64,000 nt of DNA, taken from assembly GCA_022578965.1 (NCBI GenBank), contig MU400533.1, positions 248,001 to 312,000 on the forward strand. The letters run 5' to 3'. Shown here one piece after another: positions 61,146 through 64,000 of the stretch. Below the pieces are notes generated by a model. That model was given only the letters and a program-made list of their open reading frames with translations. It made no database searches and was not told the DNA's origin. A program made the translations under genes and the position numbers. The number at the start of each line of letters is the position of its first letter. Positions within the stretch are counted from its first letter, which is position 1. The DNA comes from Xylaria sp. FL1777. Taxonomy: Eukaryota > Ascomycota > Sordariomycetes > Xylariales > Xylariaceae.

Positions 61146-62756
61146 CAACCACCGCCGAAGCCGAGAGATCGCTATCCCGTAGTGACAACCTCGTAAGCGT
61201 CAACTCTCTATATTAGCGATCTAGGTTCTTTATTCCTCGACTCGGACAGAACACACACGGCGTATATCCCATCGCATCTCAGAGGATTTTGGCGTTCTGC
61301 ATCGACCAGGGGCGACCTTGCGACCAATCTATCAAGCAACACTAATTTCGGGTTTCTTTATTGTCGATATTTTCAGCGAGCGAGCGTCCAATATTTTCTT
61401 CATTCGACAATACTCTCACACCAGCACACTGCAAGCTTAGCCACAGCGATTTTCTTGTCTATTCTTTTTTTTCCCTCACTTTTCTTACTCAATCTCCTCA
61501 TGGCAGGAACCGGGTGGGTTTGTTTTCACTGCATTTACACTCAGGGCGGGCCTCAACAGCATATAGCGGGGCCAGGTTTTCTATACGTTCAAATAAAGAG
61601 ATACACGCAGCAATGCACCATATATCTCCCGGCGTAAACCGGGACAGGCTATTCTGGATTTTAGGCTTTCCCCTCCAAATTTCTATTCACCTCAACGGCA
61701 TAGAGTGGCTCTCATACACAAGGTCCCCGAAGAACGGCGACAGAACACGACCAATACTCCGAGTGTTCCGAACCAATCAGCACACTGGCTTCAAGTACTA
61801 TTCATTTTCAACAACCCAAATCTTGGTTTAATAATTAACGAATGACTGAATGGCCTAATGACGAATATCCGCACGAGCTTTACGAAGATTTTGCGCTACG
61901 AAAGAGCAATACTCAACTTGAAGTTGAAATATTCATTCGAACAATCAAAGTCAAATGAGCGATAACGGACAATTCAATGGATAATGTATGGGCTGGACCG
62001 AACAACATATTTCCAAGGTCGATTCTTAGCATCATTTTGGAGCAACGGCAGATAAAATTACGGTATCTGTGATACTACTGTCAAAGGTTGACACCGGATG
62101 TCTACCTTCTCACCAAGATTGATTCGTCAAGTTCGCCATGCATGCCGTGGCAAGATCGGCAAGCTGGTTGTTCTGGGCGTAATCACGGGGCTTGAAGCGA
62201 GCGGGGATAGATCTCACGATCAAGGACAAAAAAAGAAAAAGAAGCAGAAGCCGGGCATCAACAAGTGACGATCTCTGCTGGACAGGGACGTGATGCCCTT
62301 TAGATGCCCTTTACTCGCCGTTATTGTCACCATCATCCTGGCCCGATGATCCCTTCACCGCGACAATTATGGGGTCCCAATGAAGCGCCGCGCCGAGTTT
62401 GATCACACTAATCCTTACCTCATTGATTACCAAGTCCTGCGTCATATAATTTTGACGGAGTGGAAGGAAGGATGTTGCAGGCGTGCATGCATTCGTTCAT
62501 GCATTCCTCGCGCGGTGCTGGGCCAGGTAAGATGGATGGCAAACCGTGGCATCATCTCACCGCACTCGGATCTCTCTCATCCCATAAGGCGCCAACGAAA
62601 CAGTCGAGGGCTGGGGATAAAGAGTAGTGAAGAAAAGTCGCATCCGGTCATGGAATCTGAACGATCCGCTGCGCAGATCTCGTCCATTTTCCGTGCCGGG
62701 GATACATCGTCGTACGATGTTGTGTTGACATGAGATGCAGGTTTTTAATAGCGTTA

Positions 62757-62808
62757 GCCCCCAAAGTCGGGATCCGCCCTGGGGGCGCCGACAGGGGGGT
62801 TCCTGTCG
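62757..62808. repeat. Two adjacent GC-rich inverted repeats
   Basis: GCCCCCA (62757-62763) pairs with TGGGGGC (62780-62786). CGACAGG (62789-62795) pairs with CCTGTCG (62802-62808) over a 6-base loop. All 7-bp arms are perfect. The origin is unknown. Confidence 0.6.
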
Positions 62809-63425
62809 CTGATCCCCCATACTCAACAATCCCTGCTTCGTTCTGTTTCCTCGTTACGTAGTAGTAGTTAATAGGAAAAGAAATAAAAAGCTCTTTATAT
62901 ACCTAGTAAAACATGGTCATCTTGGGTAGAACCCGTGAACTTCTCTGCCCATTGGACGTGCTCATTATTTATTTCCCTTCAAGTAATTGAGGAGGACATT
63001 TGTATTTTACTTTTTGTACAGTTTGGCGTTCTGTGAGTTTGCGCAAAGTTTGGTATGAGAGGAACCATACGCAGTAGGATAGCGTTAATAGCCTGCGGAA
63101 TCATGTCACGATTGCGCCACAAAGAATACAAAGGGGAGAGAGAGAGAAAAATCCTGGAAGGAACGTGATCTTGGAGATAAGCCCCTTGCTCGAAAGCATT
63201 GGTCAGCTTACTGTGTCACTCTGCTGTTGATGTGAGAATGATGATATAGGCATTAGGTACCGTAGAATAAATGCAATGTATAGCCGCGTGGCGCGCATTA
63301 GGAGCAGCAAAAGGGAGAAAAAAAAGGATACTAATTAATTAAAATATAAGCAAGGGAATGTGCATAATGACTCATTATGCAATCATCCATGGTGTACCAG
63401 CTGGAACTCTTCAGAACGCTTAGGG

Positions 63426-63450
63426 ATACCTACCTACTATGAGTAGGTAT
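63426..63450. repeat. Inverted repeat made of the TACCTAC motif
   Basis: ATACCTAC (63426-63433) and GTAGGTAT (63443-63450) are perfect 8-bp arms. An alternative register pairs TACCTAC at 63431-63437 with the same right arm across the loop TATGA. Confidence 0.65.
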
Positions 63451-63555
63451 GACATGAGATGCAGCCGTTCGTAACCTTTATGCGATCTGTCGGCTTCCTA
63501 CAGTTCATTTATTATACTTGCTTATAACACTAGGCTAATTTCACATGCTGCCGGT

Positions 63556-63772
63556 GGGGGGGGGGGGGGGGGGGGGGGGCGGGGGGGGGGGGGGGGCGGC
63601 GGGGGGGGGGGGCGGGGGGGGGGGGGGGAGGGGGNNNNNNNNNNTTTTCTTTTTTTAGTTTTAACTTTTTTTTTTTTTGTTTTATTAAAATTTTTTTTTT
63701 TTTTTTTTTTTTTTAAATTATTTTTTTTTTTTTTTTGCCCCCCCCCCCCCCCCCCCCCCCCCCTTTTTTTTT
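63556..63772. other. Assembly gap with homopolymer flanks
   Basis: An almost pure G tract (63556-63634) runs into ten N (63635-63644). A T-rich tract (to about 63736), a C run (63738-63763) and a short T run follow. This looks like an artefact of sequencing or gap filling, and should not be read as biological sequence. Confidence 0.85.
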
Positions 63773-64000
63773 CCCGCTGTGCTTTTATCATGGGGAATTG
63801 ATATGTTCAAAAAGGGCTTGATAACGCGGCAAGCGTCCAGCCTCCCTAGCTAACGTAAGTACAAAGATATATATATTATACCTATTCTGATTTTCATGCA
63901 GGTAAGAAAACTAGGTACTGCGTAGGAGTTATTCCCTGGTTGTTACAGCCCTACGGCCGACGAGGGTGTGTGCACTGATCTACCGTATCTAGGGACAGAA

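Larger units (their letters stand above)
61146..64000. other. Gene-free region with assembly gap
   Basis: No gene was recognised. The first 700 bases may be 3' UTR of the preceding gene; a 156-codon frame at 61361-61831 shows no family resemblance. Two small GC-rich stem-loops lie at 62757-62808, a short inverted repeat at 63426-63450, the 9-mer TACGCAGTA/TACTGCGTA at 63068 and 63916, and the gap at 63635-63644. Confidence 0.55.

Noticed and set aside
61361..61831. 156-codon frame downstream of the unknown gene
   Set aside because: Probably 3' UTR or intergenic; no domain and no splice link to the upstream gene.
62726..63464. 15-bp direct repeat (TGACATGAGATGCAG at 62726 and 63450) as element ends
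   Set aside because: One or two such 15-bp matches are expected by chance in 64 kb, and no inverted ends or coding content support an element.

Overview
The window is nuclear DNA from a filamentous ascomycete fungus (Pezizomycotina). The genes carry short spliceosomal introns, mostly 48-160 nt, with GT..AG ends and CTAAC/CTAAT-like branch sites. The families fit as well: a MoaA-MoaC (cnxABC-type) fusion gene, an AFUB_07903/YDR124W-like helical-bundle protein (DUF2841), a long-chain alcohol oxidase, a microsomal P450 and a vacuolar ABCC transporter. The sequence does not allow a safe species call; a Sordariomycete is a guess. No transposon ORF, rRNA, CRISPR array or convincing tRNA was seen.

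Layout. 1-4645 (+): 5'-truncated YCF1-type ABC transporter. 4646-11984: gene-free. 11985-14023 (+): DUF2841 protein. 14024-18474: gene-free. 18475-20413 (-): seven-exon cytochrome P450. 21392-22373 (-): DUF1749 alpha/beta hydrolase. 22791-26138 (+): TTI1, divergent from the hydrolase. 26554-27498 (-): TauD/TfdA-type dioxygenase, convergent with TTI1. 27499-30675: gene-free. 30676-32109 (-): two-RRM protein. 33671-35422 (-): WD-repeat protein of the Wdr8/WRAP73 type, divergent from 36171-38312 (+), the molybdenum-cofactor gene cnxABC. 41936-42926 (+): FYVE-finger protein. 45355-46701 (-): ELO fatty-acid elongase. 50043-52845 (+): long-chain fatty alcohol oxidase, GMC family. 52846-60113: gene-free. 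60114-61145 (+): protein of unknown function. 61146-64000: gene-free, with an assembly gap at 63635-63644 flanked by homopolymers.

The genes do not form an obvious cluster. They are mostly housekeeping or cell-biology genes (TTT complex, MTOC-associated WD protein, molybdopterin synthesis, elongase, vacuolar transport), with a few oxidative enzymes (P450, dioxygenase, alcohol oxidase) scattered among them. Roughly half the window is long intergenic DNA rich in short motifs, chiefly TACCTAC/GTAGGTA and the 9-mer TACTGCGTA/TACGCAGTA.

Two observations stand out. First, the cnxABC splice site sits exactly on the codons for the MoaA C-terminal Gly-Gly and stop, so splicing switches between free MoaA-GG and a MoaA-MoaC fusion, as in animal MOCS1. 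Second, an exact 9-mer occurs 12 times, always outside genes, against about 0.5 expected by chance. Exon boundaries were deduced by hand from frame continuity, splice consensus and remembered family patterns; no search was run.
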